Positions 1 to 5,161 of a stretch of 5,161 bases of DNA are shown here, in pieces (position 1 is the stretch's first letter; every line of letters begins with the position of its first letter). A model generated the notes under the pieces. That model was given only the letters and a program-made list of their open reading frames with translations, did no database searches and had not been told where the DNA came from. The translations under genes and the position numbers were made by a program. The DNA is from Acidobacteriota bacterium (lineage in GTDB: Bacteria; Acidobacteriota; Terriglobia; Terriglobales; Acidobacteriaceae): NCBI GenBank assembly GCA_019247235.1, contig JAFAPG010000953.1, forward strand, positions 1 through 5,161, written 5' to 3'.

Positions 1-252
1 TTCGACGCGACCGCGCGAGGAGTAGTTTTGTTCGCACCCGACAATATTCGGGTGGTGAGATTGCGCGACATTGTCCCGATCAACGGATTTTTTGCTATGG
101 TAAGCCGCTTCGCTGGTGACTGGTGGGGAGTCATGAGTTTTAAAAGTTGCCCTTTGGGAGGTGATCGTGCGCACCCCGCGTTCAGGAAACTTCATAGCCA
201 GCATCGTAACAACCTTGCCCACATCAGACCGATCAGTGCCGTCTCTAAAACT
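1..252. other. left-edge region without a supportable gene
   Basis: This stretch lies downstream of the minus-strand hydrolase and reaches the window edge. The plus-strand frame starting at base 1 is open to a TAG at 286-288, and the antisense frame in the same codon phase is also open. Neither translation resembles a family I know, and the plus-strand frame would run into the 3' end of the hydrolase gene. The only clear structures are an inverted repeat at 35-54, the 8-bp palindrome GTGCGCAC at 167-174 and TTTTAAAA near 138-145. I see no GC-rich hairpin followed by a T-run that could end the hydrolase transcript. It is best read as intergenic sequence or the unrecognised tail of a gene off the edge. 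Confidence 0.4.
35..54. repeat. perfect inverted repeat, 7-bp arms, 6-nt loop
   Basis: The arms CACCCGA (35-41) and TCGGGTG (48-54) are exact reverse complements around the loop CAATAT. Neither strand has a T-run immediately after the stem, so it is not a textbook intrinsic terminator. It could be a protein-binding operator, a weak hairpin at the end of the hydrolase transcript (about 200 nt past its stop), or chance. The arms are seen directly in the sequence; the role is unknown. Confidence 0.5.
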
Positions 253-1197
253 TTAGTCGTTGCCAGAAGCGGCGGACCTGCCAAATAGAAATCGCCATTG
301 GGGAACATAGGCGGGGTTTCTAATCGTACTGGCGTGGAATGGATTGTTTCCAGTGACGTCCTCGCCCGGGGGAAGATCCAAATCGAAGACTCGGATGTGC
401 GTTTCCGGAATACGAAGGCCTTCGTAGGCACGTGCAATCAGGTCAGCCGTCTTTTCTCGACGGTGAAATTCGGCGAACCAACGATCCGGAGGTGTAACAC
501 TGGGGCCGAAGATCCAAGGCGCCAACCTTCGGGAGCGACCCAAGAAATCCCAGGGACTTGAGAACAGTACCACTCTGGCGACCGGCTTCTTTTTCGCGAT
601 GTACGCAGCCATTCCGGCTCCCTGTGACATGCCAGATATGACAATATGATTCCAATTTAGGTCACCGCTGGCCAGGTACTGTCCCCAGTCTTCGTTGGGG
701 TGCTGCTGTTCCAGGTATAACAACAGCTTGGTCAGTCGATTAACAATAGACTCTGCGGGAGTGTTATCAACAACCGAGGTGACGTTAGTTCCGAAAATTC
801 GTTTTTGCCGAAAATCCGCAGAGCAACTCGGTTGCGGATCGCGCGGACAGGTCTGCGATACGGCCGGACTATCGTTATATTCGAGGCCAATTACACGGTA
901 ACCTTGATCCGCGATCACGCGCAGCAATAGCGAGTCGTGAGGCATTCCATTTGTACCAGGCAGAAATACAACGAGCTCAGCCTCTTGGCTTGCATTGCGA
1001 TCAAAAATTACGTAGTTCGGCTCATCGAAGTGCGAGATGGACGGATCGGTTTCGGACGGCCTGATGACATAGGTGACATGGTTTTCCTGCGGCCGCCGGT
1101 CGACATCTTGCGCCAAAGCTGAGGACGTTCCGATGTATAGAGATGCGTAAATTAGGAATGTAAGCGCGAGACAGCGCCCCGATGCAAATGTAACCAT
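253..1197 (-). CDS. secreted alpha/beta-hydrolase (putative esterase)
   Basis: A 314-residue protein if started at the ATG at 1197. Residues 1-30 look like a Sec signal peptide: Arg8, a hydrophobic core at about 9-22, then S-S-A-L-A-Q with likely cleavage after A29, so it probably acts in the periplasm or outside. The mature part has alpha/beta-hydrolase features: a probable oxyanion segment F-L-P-G-T-N-G at 78-84, the nucleophile elbow G189-M-S-Q-G193 with Ser191, and a late His288 in N-P-F-H as the candidate catalytic histidine. The acid is unassigned; Asp272, Asp274 or Asp280 are possible. C117 and C125 could form a disulfide. It resembles BPSS1187-type uncharacterised hydrolases, from memory only. 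A GTG at 1218 would add seven residues in front of the signal peptide; I prefer the ATG because it gives a more normal n-region, although neither start has a strong ribosome site. The substrate is unknown. It is transcribed away from the glycan genes. Confidence 0.8.
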   Translation of the reverse strand: MVTFASGRCLALTFLIYASLYIGTSSALAQDVDRRPQENHVTYVIRPSETDPSISHFDEPNYVIFDRNASQEAELVVFLPGTNGMPHDSLLLRVIADQGYRVIGLEYNDSPAVSQTCPRDPQPSCSADFRQKRIFGTNVTSVVDNTPAESIVNRLTKLLLYLEQQHPNEDWGQYLASGDLNWNHIVISGMSQGAGMAAYIAKKKPVARVVLFSSPWDFLGRSRRLAPWIFGPSVTPPDRWFAEFHRREKTADLIARAYEGLRIPETHIRVFDLDLPPGEDVTGNNPFHASTIRNPAYVPQWRFLFGRSAASGND

Positions 1198-1294
1198 AAG
1201 TATGCAATCCAATGTCACCGTTGGTGATAAATGCTGTCATTTTAACTTATCGGAATGGGCGGGCCGAGTTGCCGCCGGTCGATGATCGCATGAA

Positions 1295-1312
1295 CGCGGT
1301 TAAAGGACCGCG
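1295..1312. repeat. small hairpin, 6-bp stem
   Basis: CGCGGT (1295-1300) and ACCGCG (1307-1312) are perfect reverse complements around TAAAGG. It sits between two diverging genes and has no following T-run, so it is not a terminator for either. It could be a regulator-binding site or a structure in a leader RNA, or chance in GC-rich sequence. Confidence 0.3.
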
Positions 1313-1421
1313 AAAGCGGCGGGAGTGGTACTACGCTTGGCAGGGTCGCGAACGGCACGAACCTGCCGCCCACTTTGTTTCTGCCAGGGCGATGCAGCAG
1401 GGTGCAGAAAGGCGCAAAAAA

Positions 1422-1453
1422 TTGACTTAACTTGTTCAGAACCATGCGAAAAT
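1422..1453 (+). promoter_or_regulatory. possible promoter (-35-like TTGACT)
   Basis: TTGACT at 1422-1427 matches the sigma-70 -35 consensus at five of six positions and lies about 85 bases before the oxidoreductase start. The -10 is poor: the hexamer at 17-bp spacing is TGCGAA, and the more A/T-rich GAAAAT (1448-1453) sits at 20 bp. It is therefore a candidate only; an alternative sigma factor or an upstream promoter is equally possible. Confidence 0.22.
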
Positions 1454-1466
1454 CAAGGTGGCATCA

Positions 1467-1493
1467 ATGTTGGCTGTCATGGCGGGCATCTGA
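1467..1493 (+). other. possible nine-codon leader ORF (MLAVMAGI)
   Basis: ATG at 1467 and TGA at 1491-1493 frame an eight-residue peptide. It is preceded by AAGGTGG (1455-1461), one mismatch from the ideal Shine-Dalgarno sequence, with a 5-nt spacer. The oxidoreductase ATG follows 17 nt after the stop and has no comparable ribosome site of its own. The arrangement suggests a leader peptide or translational coupling, but an ORF this short can arise by chance. Confidence 0.2.
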
Positions 1494-1510
1494 GACTTCC
1501 CTCCATAACC

Positions 1511-2611
1511 ATGAACCAGGAGAAGGTGGCTCTTAGAATTTCACTAGTCGGCTGCGGTAAAGCTGCTGAAAATCACGGCTCGCAAATCCAACACATTCGA
1601 GACGTTAGGTTAGTTGCCGTGTGCGATCGAGAGCCGCTCATGGCCGAGCAATTAGCCGCTAGGTACTCGGTTCCAAAAGTCTACGTGAACTACTCTGAGA
1701 TGCTCGAAAAGGAGCGACCGGATGTAGTTCATATCGCGACTCCGCCGCAAAGCCATTTCGATCTTGCGATAACGGCTTTCGAGCATGGCTGCCACGTTTT
1801 CGTAGAGAAGCCAGCAGCTTGTTCGCATTTTGAGACCCAGCGTCTATTGACTGCCGCTGCAGCCTCACACCGAAAGTTAACGGTGGGCTGGGGATATTAT
1901 TTTGACCCCATTTCTCGCGACATGCGGCGCATAGTGGATTCGGGAGCGATCGGAGAAGTGGTACACATGAACAGCCACTTCGGATACGATCTGCTCGGCC
2001 CATTTGGCTGGCCGGTTCTGTCGGATTCCGATCACTGGGTGCGAGGGCTTCCCGGGAAACTCATCCAAAATGTCGCCGACCATATTTTTAACAAAATCGT
2101 CGAATTCCTGCCTGGAGAAAGCCCTGTGGTTGACACCCAGGTATGGTCCAATTACCGCGGCTGCCCGCAGCTTATGCCAACGGAAATGAGAGTTTTAATC
2201 AAGGACGGCTCCCCCACAGCAACCGCAATTATGTCGTCAACGGTACGTCCCTTAATCCATCAGTTCCAGATATTCGGAACCAAGGGTAGTCTGTCCCTTG
2301 ATTTCACCTCGGGAATTCTTTCCGCGAATCAAACTCCCACTGTGCGAGGAGTCATCGGCAGTTTGCTCAGCGGATACAGCGACGCCTGGAGAAGATTTGC
2401 CTATGCTAACGGCAATGCAGCTCGTTTGGTTAAAGGGGAATTCGGCTATTTCTCTGGCCTTCAATTCCTTATGTCTGCTTTCTACCGCTCAATCCGTCAA
2501 GATTGTGCTCCACCGATTAGCTATGATTTGATTTTGAGGGTCTCAGATCTCGTAGATCGAGTCTTGTCACACCCGAGGCTTGCGGTATGCGAACGGCAGC
2601 GGATTGTCTAG
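1511..2611 (+). CDS. Gfo/Idh/MocA-family NAD(P)-dependent oxidoreductase
   Basis: A 366-residue cytoplasmic protein, normal length for the family, which oxidises or reduces sugar and sugar-nucleotide hydroxyl/keto groups. The Rossmann fold starts at residue 9, with the dinucleotide loop G14-C-G-K-A-A19, an acidic residue at the end of the second strand (Asp39 in V-C-D-R), I-A-T-P-P at 75-79 and the conserved E99-K100-P101. Where the family usually has G-G-x3-D-x-G-x-H, this protein reads G182-K-L-I-Q-N-V-A-D-H191: the histidine is kept, Asn187 replaces the Asp and Ala189 the Gly. ATG 1511 is chosen because the fold begins just after it; upstream in-frame sequence from 1325 does not look like protein, and its ribosome site is weak. 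It is the first gene of a four-gene run and overlaps the next by 25 bp, so the two enzymes probably act in one pathway. The exact sugar substrate cannot be read from sequence. Confidence 0.88.
   Translation: MNQEKVALRISLVGCGKAAENHGSQIQHIRDVRLVAVCDREPLMAEQLAARYSVPKVYVNYSEMLEKERPDVVHIATPPQSHFDLAITAFEHGCHVFVEKPAACSHFETQRLLTAAAASHRKLTVGWGYYFDPISRDMRRIVDSGAIGEVVHMNSHFGYDLLGPFGWPVLSDSDHWVRGLPGKLIQNVADHIFNKIVEFLPGESPVVDTQVWSNYRGCPQLMPTEMRVLIKDGSPTATAIMSSTVRPLIHQFQIFGTKGSLSLDFTSGILSANQTPTVRGVIGSLLSGYSDAWRRFAYANGNAARLVKGEFGYFSGLQFLMSAFYRSIRQDCAPPISYDLILRVSDLVDRVLSHPRLAVCERQRIV
2575..2578 (+). promoter_or_regulatory. ribosome binding site of the SDR gene
   Basis: GAGG with an 8-nt spacer before ATG 2587, lying inside the oxidoreductase coding sequence. 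It supports this start; the frame has no ATG, GTG or TTG between its preceding stop (2524-2526) and 2587. Confidence 0.55.
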
Positions 2612-3630
2612 TTACCGGGGGAACGGGCTTCCTGGGCAGATCGGTTGTATCGTTGCTCCTAAGAAAAGGTGCCTCAGTGCGGTGCCTGGTTCGCGGCACA
2701 CCGGAGACGAGAAAATTTAATTCAACGTGGTCGGCAATCCAATCAGCACGAGCTGAAATCGTGCATGGCAATCTCCTCTCTCCAGCAGACATGCGTCGCT
2801 GCACGGAGGGCGCCAGAGTCGTCTACCATTTGGCTACAGAATCGCGAGGCTTGCCTGCTACTATTTTTGCGACTGCAGTCTTAGGCTCGAGGAATCTGCT
2901 AGAAGCTATCCTGCGCGCTCGTCCTCAACGCGTCGTGCTTGTCAGCTCTTTGAATGTCTACGACCTTGCCCTTGCAGACCGAAAACGTCCGATAAGTGAG
3001 CATTCTGCCATTGAACAACACCCGGAAAAGCGGGACGTGTATACGCATTCGAAGATATGGCAGGAGCATCTTTTTCGGACATACCTATCGGGTACTGGCA
3101 TTGAGATTACCGTGGTGCGACCCGGTTACATCTATGGTCCCGGGCACAACACCTTGGCGCCACGAATGGGGCTATCGCTAGGCAATCTGTTATTGCACGT
3201 GAAGTCCACCACTCGCGTGCCAACAACTTATGTTGAAAATTGTGCTGACGCAGTTGTGTTTTGCGCCACGACGAAAGAAGCTGCGAATGAAACCTACAAC
3301 GTCGTTGATGACGACCTTCCGACAGTTTCTCAGTATCTCGCGGTCTGTCGTCGTTTGGCTCCTAAGATTCGGGCAGTTCGCACGCCTTTTATCGCGATCT
3401 CAGGCCTGTGCTATCTGAATGGACTCGCTCACAAATATAGTGCTGGCCAAATACCACTTGTACTAACGCCCTATAAGGCGGCTTGTGCTTGGAGAGGGCA
3501 CTCCTTTTCAAACCAACACCTGAAAGCTTTGGGATGGCAACAACCCATTCCTACTAGAGAAGCACTGGCGCATGCATTTTCCCCGCTGTCTGCCCCGGCG
3601 TCCGTCCTACCACTCAGGACAGCCACATGA
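2587..3630 (+). CDS. NAD-dependent sugar epimerase/dehydratase (extended SDR)
   Basis: A 347-residue extended short-chain dehydrogenase/reductase, typical length for NDP-sugar epimerases and dehydratases. Seen in order: the nucleotide-binding motif T10-G-G-T-G-F-L-G17; a G-N-L turn (61-63) where relatives often have G-D-L; V-Y-H-L-A at 79-83; the active-site strand V-L-V-S-S (117-121) with the catalytic Ser at 120/121; Y152-x3-K156 as the catalytic pair; V-V-R-P-G at 176-180 and Y-G-P-G at 183-186; and Y215-V-E-N-C-A-D-A, the usual late substrate-domain motif. The C-terminus has L-G-W (315-317) as in the 3-beta-HSD/epimerase group. No signal peptide, so it is cytosolic. The start lies inside the preceding gene and the stop overlaps the sulfotransferase start (ATGA), implying translational coupling. 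The reaction (4-epimerisation, dehydration or keto reduction) cannot be told from these motifs; a hydroxysteroid-dehydrogenase-like role is possible but less likely here. Confidence 0.87.
   Translation: MRTAADCLVTGGTGFLGRSVVSLLLRKGASVRCLVRGTPETRKFNSTWSAIQSARAEIVHGNLLSPADMRRCTEGARVVYHLATESRGLPATIFATAVLGSRNLLEAILRARPQRVVLVSSLNVYDLALADRKRPISEHSAIEQHPEKRDVYTHSKIWQEHLFRTYLSGTGIEITVVRPGYIYGPGHNTLAPRMGLSLGNLLLHVKSTTRVPTTYVENCADAVVFCATTKEAANETYNVVDDDLPTVSQYLAVCRRLAPKIRAVRTPFIAISGLCYLNGLAHKYSAGQIPLVLTPYKAACAWRGHSFSNQHLKALGWQQPIPTREALAHAFSPLSAPASVLPLRTAT
3616..3619 (+). promoter_or_regulatory. ribosome binding site of the sulfotransferase gene
   Basis: AGGA with a 7-nt spacer before ATG 3627, embedded in the end of the SDR gene. 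It supports the ATGA stop/start overlap as the genuine start. Confidence 0.5.
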
Positions 3631-4646
3631 GGGCATCTTTCGCGGAGGTACAAGGCAAGCGTCAGGACAACGGGACTGGTATTCCGATATTCGTCGTAGG
3701 TTCTGCCCGTTCCGGTACAACACTCCTTTACCACATGCTACTTTCGAGTGGACGGTTCGCGCATTTCTTTGGCGAGCCTGCCGTTTTCGATCTCCTGGTC
3801 CCCAAATTTGGCGACTTGAGCATAGCGCGAAACGCGAAACGAATGATGAATAGCTGGATCGGCAGCAAAATACATCAGGCCTCAGGACTTGACGACAAGT
3901 TCATTCGTGCGAAGGTGCTGAATGAGTGCAGGAGCAACGCGGATTTCCTACGAATTGTTATGAACGAGGTCGCACGTCGTCAAGGCCTTCAGCGATGGGC
4001 CGTTTGGGGGCCTGACAACCTGCTCTGCATGGGGGAGATCAAATCTCAGATGCCGGAGGCGTGTTTTATTCACATCATCCGCGACGGTCACGACGTTGCG
4101 TTATCGATGGATATCGAGAGATTCATCCGACCTTTTCCCGGGCAGAAACACAGGTCCCTGTTAGTTGCGGGCTTACACTGGCGCTGGAAGGTTCAAGCAG
4201 GTCGTCAGCAGGCGGGACCGCTCGTATCTGACTACCTGGAAGTGCATTTTGAGGATCTCGTTAGTAATCCGCCCAGAGTCCTAGCTGAAGTTTCTCGGTT
4301 TGTCAGCTGTGATCTGGACTATGCCAGAATCAGAGTAGGTGCTGTTGGGGCTGTAAAAAGTACCAATTCATCCTTCCGATCTCTCGACCAGTCATTAGCC
4401 GCCAGCCCCATCCACAGGTGGAAGCGCTGTCTTACTCAAAACCAGATTGCCGCACTCGAGCTGTGTATCGGCGACCTGCTCCAGAGTCTTAGATACGAAC
4501 TGGCAAGTCCTTTCGATGTCACCTCAGACCAGCAATTCCGTTGGATGAGAGCAATCTATCCCGTTTTCTTCTCGAGCAAGCATTGGCTTAAACAGCACAC
4601 CAGGGCTGGTCGACTCGCGTCGATTGCTCGGATGCGAGCCAATTGA
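3627..4646 (+). CDS. PAPS-dependent sulfotransferase
   Basis: A 339-residue protein of the sulfotransferase P-loop superfamily, which moves sulfate from 3'-phosphoadenylyl sulfate (PAPS) to a hydroxyl or amine, usually on a sugar in such clusters. After about 18 variable residues comes the 5'-phosphosulfate loop F-V-V-G25-S-A-R-S-G-T-T-L33. The 3'-phosphate site is I-I-R152-D-G-H-D-V-A-L-S160, with the expected Arg and Ser. Further family marks are Y203-L-E-V-H-F-E-D-L-V (the usual Y-E-D-L region) and R-W265-K followed by L-T-x-x-Q. There is no signal peptide or membrane span, so sulfation would occur in the cytoplasm on a nucleotide- or lipid-linked acceptor. It sits between an SDR and a glycosyltransferase gene, which favours a carbohydrate acceptor. 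No PAPS-making genes (cysD/cysN/cysC type) are in the window. The family is clear; the acceptor is inferred. Confidence 0.9.
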   Translation: MRASFAEVQGKRQDNGTGIPIFVVGSARSGTTLLYHMLLSSGRFAHFFGEPAVFDLLVPKFGDLSIARNAKRMMNSWIGSKIHQASGLDDKFIRAKVLNECRSNADFLRIVMNEVARRQGLQRWAVWGPDNLLCMGEIKSQMPEACFIHIIRDGHDVALSMDIERFIRPFPGQKHRSLLVAGLHWRWKVQAGRQQAGPLVSDYLEVHFEDLVSNPPRVLAEVSRFVSCDLDYARIRVGAVGAVKSTNSSFRSLDQSLAASPIHRWKRCLTQNQIAALELCIGDLLQSLRYELASPFDVTSDQQFRWMRAIYPVFFSSKHWLKQHTRAGRLASIARMRAN

Positions 4647-4653
4647 GCGCTTC

Positions 4654-4659
4654 AAGGAG
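4654..4659 (+). promoter_or_regulatory. ribosome binding site of the glycosyltransferase gene
   Basis: AAGGAG, a strong Shine-Dalgarno match, 8 nt after the sulfotransferase stop. The spacer to TTG 4675 is 15 nt, longer than usual; to ATT 4669 it is 9 nt, which is ideal but needs a very rare start codon. Confidence 0.5.
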
Positions 4660-4674
4660 TGCTTCTCTATTCGT

Positions 4675-5161
4675 TTGCGTGTACTGATCATTGCACCAGT
4701 AAGTGCCAGCGTCAGTGGCGGCCAAGAAGTTGAGGCAATGCTAATCCTGCGGCGCTGGCAAAACGACCCTGAGCTCGAAGCTTGTTTTGTTCCAAATAAC
4801 CCGCGATTACCCAAGGGTCTGAAAATAATGGAGACGATTCGTTATGTTCGAACGGCCGTTCGTCTTCCGATCTATTTGACATTGGTTTGGCAGGCAGCTG
4901 CGAAAGTGGACGTTGTCCATATTTTTTCTGCCGCCTACAGTTCGTTTGTGTTGAACTGCATTCCGGTGTGGATGATCAGCAGATTGCGACGGAAGAGATT
5001 TGTGCTCCACTACCACACAGCTCGGGAGTGGAAGAAATTCGCCGCTTCCAACCTTGTCCGATTCATACTCAAACGGGTAGATAAAATTGTAGTTCCCTCT
5101 ACGTATCTAGCGGGCAAATTCAAGCAGATCGGCTTCGACGCGTCAGTTATACCTAACATCA
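4675..5161 (+). CDS. glycosyltransferase, GT4-type, N-terminal part (runs off window)
   Basis: The frame is open to the right edge, giving 162 residues of the N-terminal Rossmann domain of a GT-B glycosyltransferase. It opens with R-V-L-I-I-A-P (2-8), then S-G-G-Q-E at 14-18, the glycine-rich acceptor-side loop typical of family 4. Later come V-D-V-V-H-I-F (78-84), L-H-Y-H-T (111-115), V-D-K-I-V-V-P-S (135-142) and V-I-P-N (158-161), the last two being standard GT4 landmarks near the domain boundary. The donor-binding C-terminal half with the E-x7-E motif is beyond the window. No ATG exists near the start; TTG 4675 gives the classic short N-terminus, while TTG 4624 inside the previous gene or ATT 4669 are alternatives. 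It likely transfers a sugar to a lipid-linked glycan at the inner membrane surface. It follows the sulfotransferase by 28 nt in the same operon. Confidence 0.83.
   Translation, partial: MRVLIIAPVSASVSGGQEVEAMLILRRWQNDPELEACFVPNNPRLPKGLKIMETIRYVRTAVRLPIYLTLVWQAAAKVDVVHIFSAAYSSFVLNCIPVWMISRLRRKRFVLHYHTAREWKKFAASNLVRFILKRVDKIVVPSTYLAGKFKQIGFDASVIPNI

Larger units (their letters stand above)
1198..1510. promoter_or_regulatory. divergent intergenic region
   Basis: About 310 bases separate the divergent hydrolase and oxidoreductase starts, so promoters for both directions should lie here. Visible elements are a plus-strand TTGACT (1422-1427), a hairpin (1295-1312) inside wider GC-rich arms (CCGCCG 1272-1277 with CGGCGG 1317-1322), a short ORF with its own Shine-Dalgarno motif (1467-1493), and, for the minus strand, an A/T-rich TAAAAT on the complement of 1239-1244 that could be a -10 but lacks a good -35. 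The oxidoreductase frame stays open back to 1325, but its translation there is Cys- and Arg-rich and unlike the family, so it is treated as non-coding. Confidence 0.55.

Noticed and set aside
1198..1218. GTG at 1218 as the hydrolase start
   Set aside because: It adds a seven-residue stretch containing Asp before the signal peptide and has no clear ribosome site; ATG 1197 gives a cleaner signal sequence. It is kept as an alternative in the gene entry.
1295..1312. Hairpin read as an intrinsic terminator
   Set aside because: Both flanking genes are transcribed away from it and no T-run follows the stem.
1325..1510. 62-codon in-frame N-terminal extension of the oxidoreductase from 1325
   Set aside because: The translation is Cys/Arg-rich and unlike any Gfo/Idh N-terminus, the Rossmann strand begins right after ATG 1511, and the segment covers the promoter-like TTGACT.
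1659..2003. Minus-strand 114-codon ORF
   Set aside because: It lies wholly antisense to the oxidoreductase, whose family motifs fix the coding strand; its Arg/Ser-rich translation looks like a shadow.
3471..3734. Minus-strand 87-codon ORF across the SDR/sulfotransferase junction
   Set aside because: It is antisense to two clearly coding genes and its product has no recognisable motif.
4524..4814. Minus-strand ORF over the sulfotransferase end and glycosyltransferase start
   Set aside because: It is antisense to both genes, with low-complexity Ser/Arg content and no family match.
1..5161. CRISPR array, insertion sequence, tRNA or attachment site
   Set aside because: I saw no spaced direct repeats, no transposase motifs or terminal inverted repeats, and no tRNA cloverleaf pattern.

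Overview
The window looks like part of a bacterial cell-surface glycan (exopolysaccharide, O-antigen-like or related glycoconjugate) gene cluster. Base composition is moderate. Genes are tightly packed, with start/stop overlaps and Shine-Dalgarno-like motifs. Codon use shows no extreme bias, so I cannot name the organism. A soil or host-associated Gram-negative bacterium (Proteobacteria or Acidobacteria, for example) would fit, but this is inference only.

Layout. Positions 1-252 contain no gene I can support; they hold a perfect 7-bp-stem inverted repeat at 35-54. On the minus strand, 253-1197 encodes a secreted alpha/beta-hydrolase with a signal peptide and a G-M-S-Q-G nucleophile elbow. Positions 1198-1510 form a divergent intergenic region with a TTGACT -35-like element, a small hairpin and a possible nine-codon leader ORF. 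On the plus strand, four genes then run head to tail: a Gfo/Idh/MocA-type NAD(P)-dependent oxidoreductase (1511-2611), an extended-SDR sugar epimerase/dehydratase (2587-3630, overlapping by 25 bp), a PAPS-dependent sulfotransferase (3627-4646, overlapping through ATGA), and the N-terminal part of a GT4-type glycosyltransferase (from about 4675, running off the right edge). The glycosyltransferase appears to use a non-ATG start.

How they may work together. The oxidoreductase and the SDR are placed to make or remodel a sugar (nucleotide) by oxidation, reduction or epimerisation. The glycosyltransferase would add a sugar to a growing lipid-linked or surface glycan, and the sulfotransferase would place a sulfate ester on it. 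The simplest reading is a cassette for a sulfated glycoconjugate. The divergent secreted hydrolase could process a related polymer or substituent outside the cytoplasm, but nothing here ties it to the cluster except position. No mobile element, CRISPR array, tRNA or rRNA was recognised.
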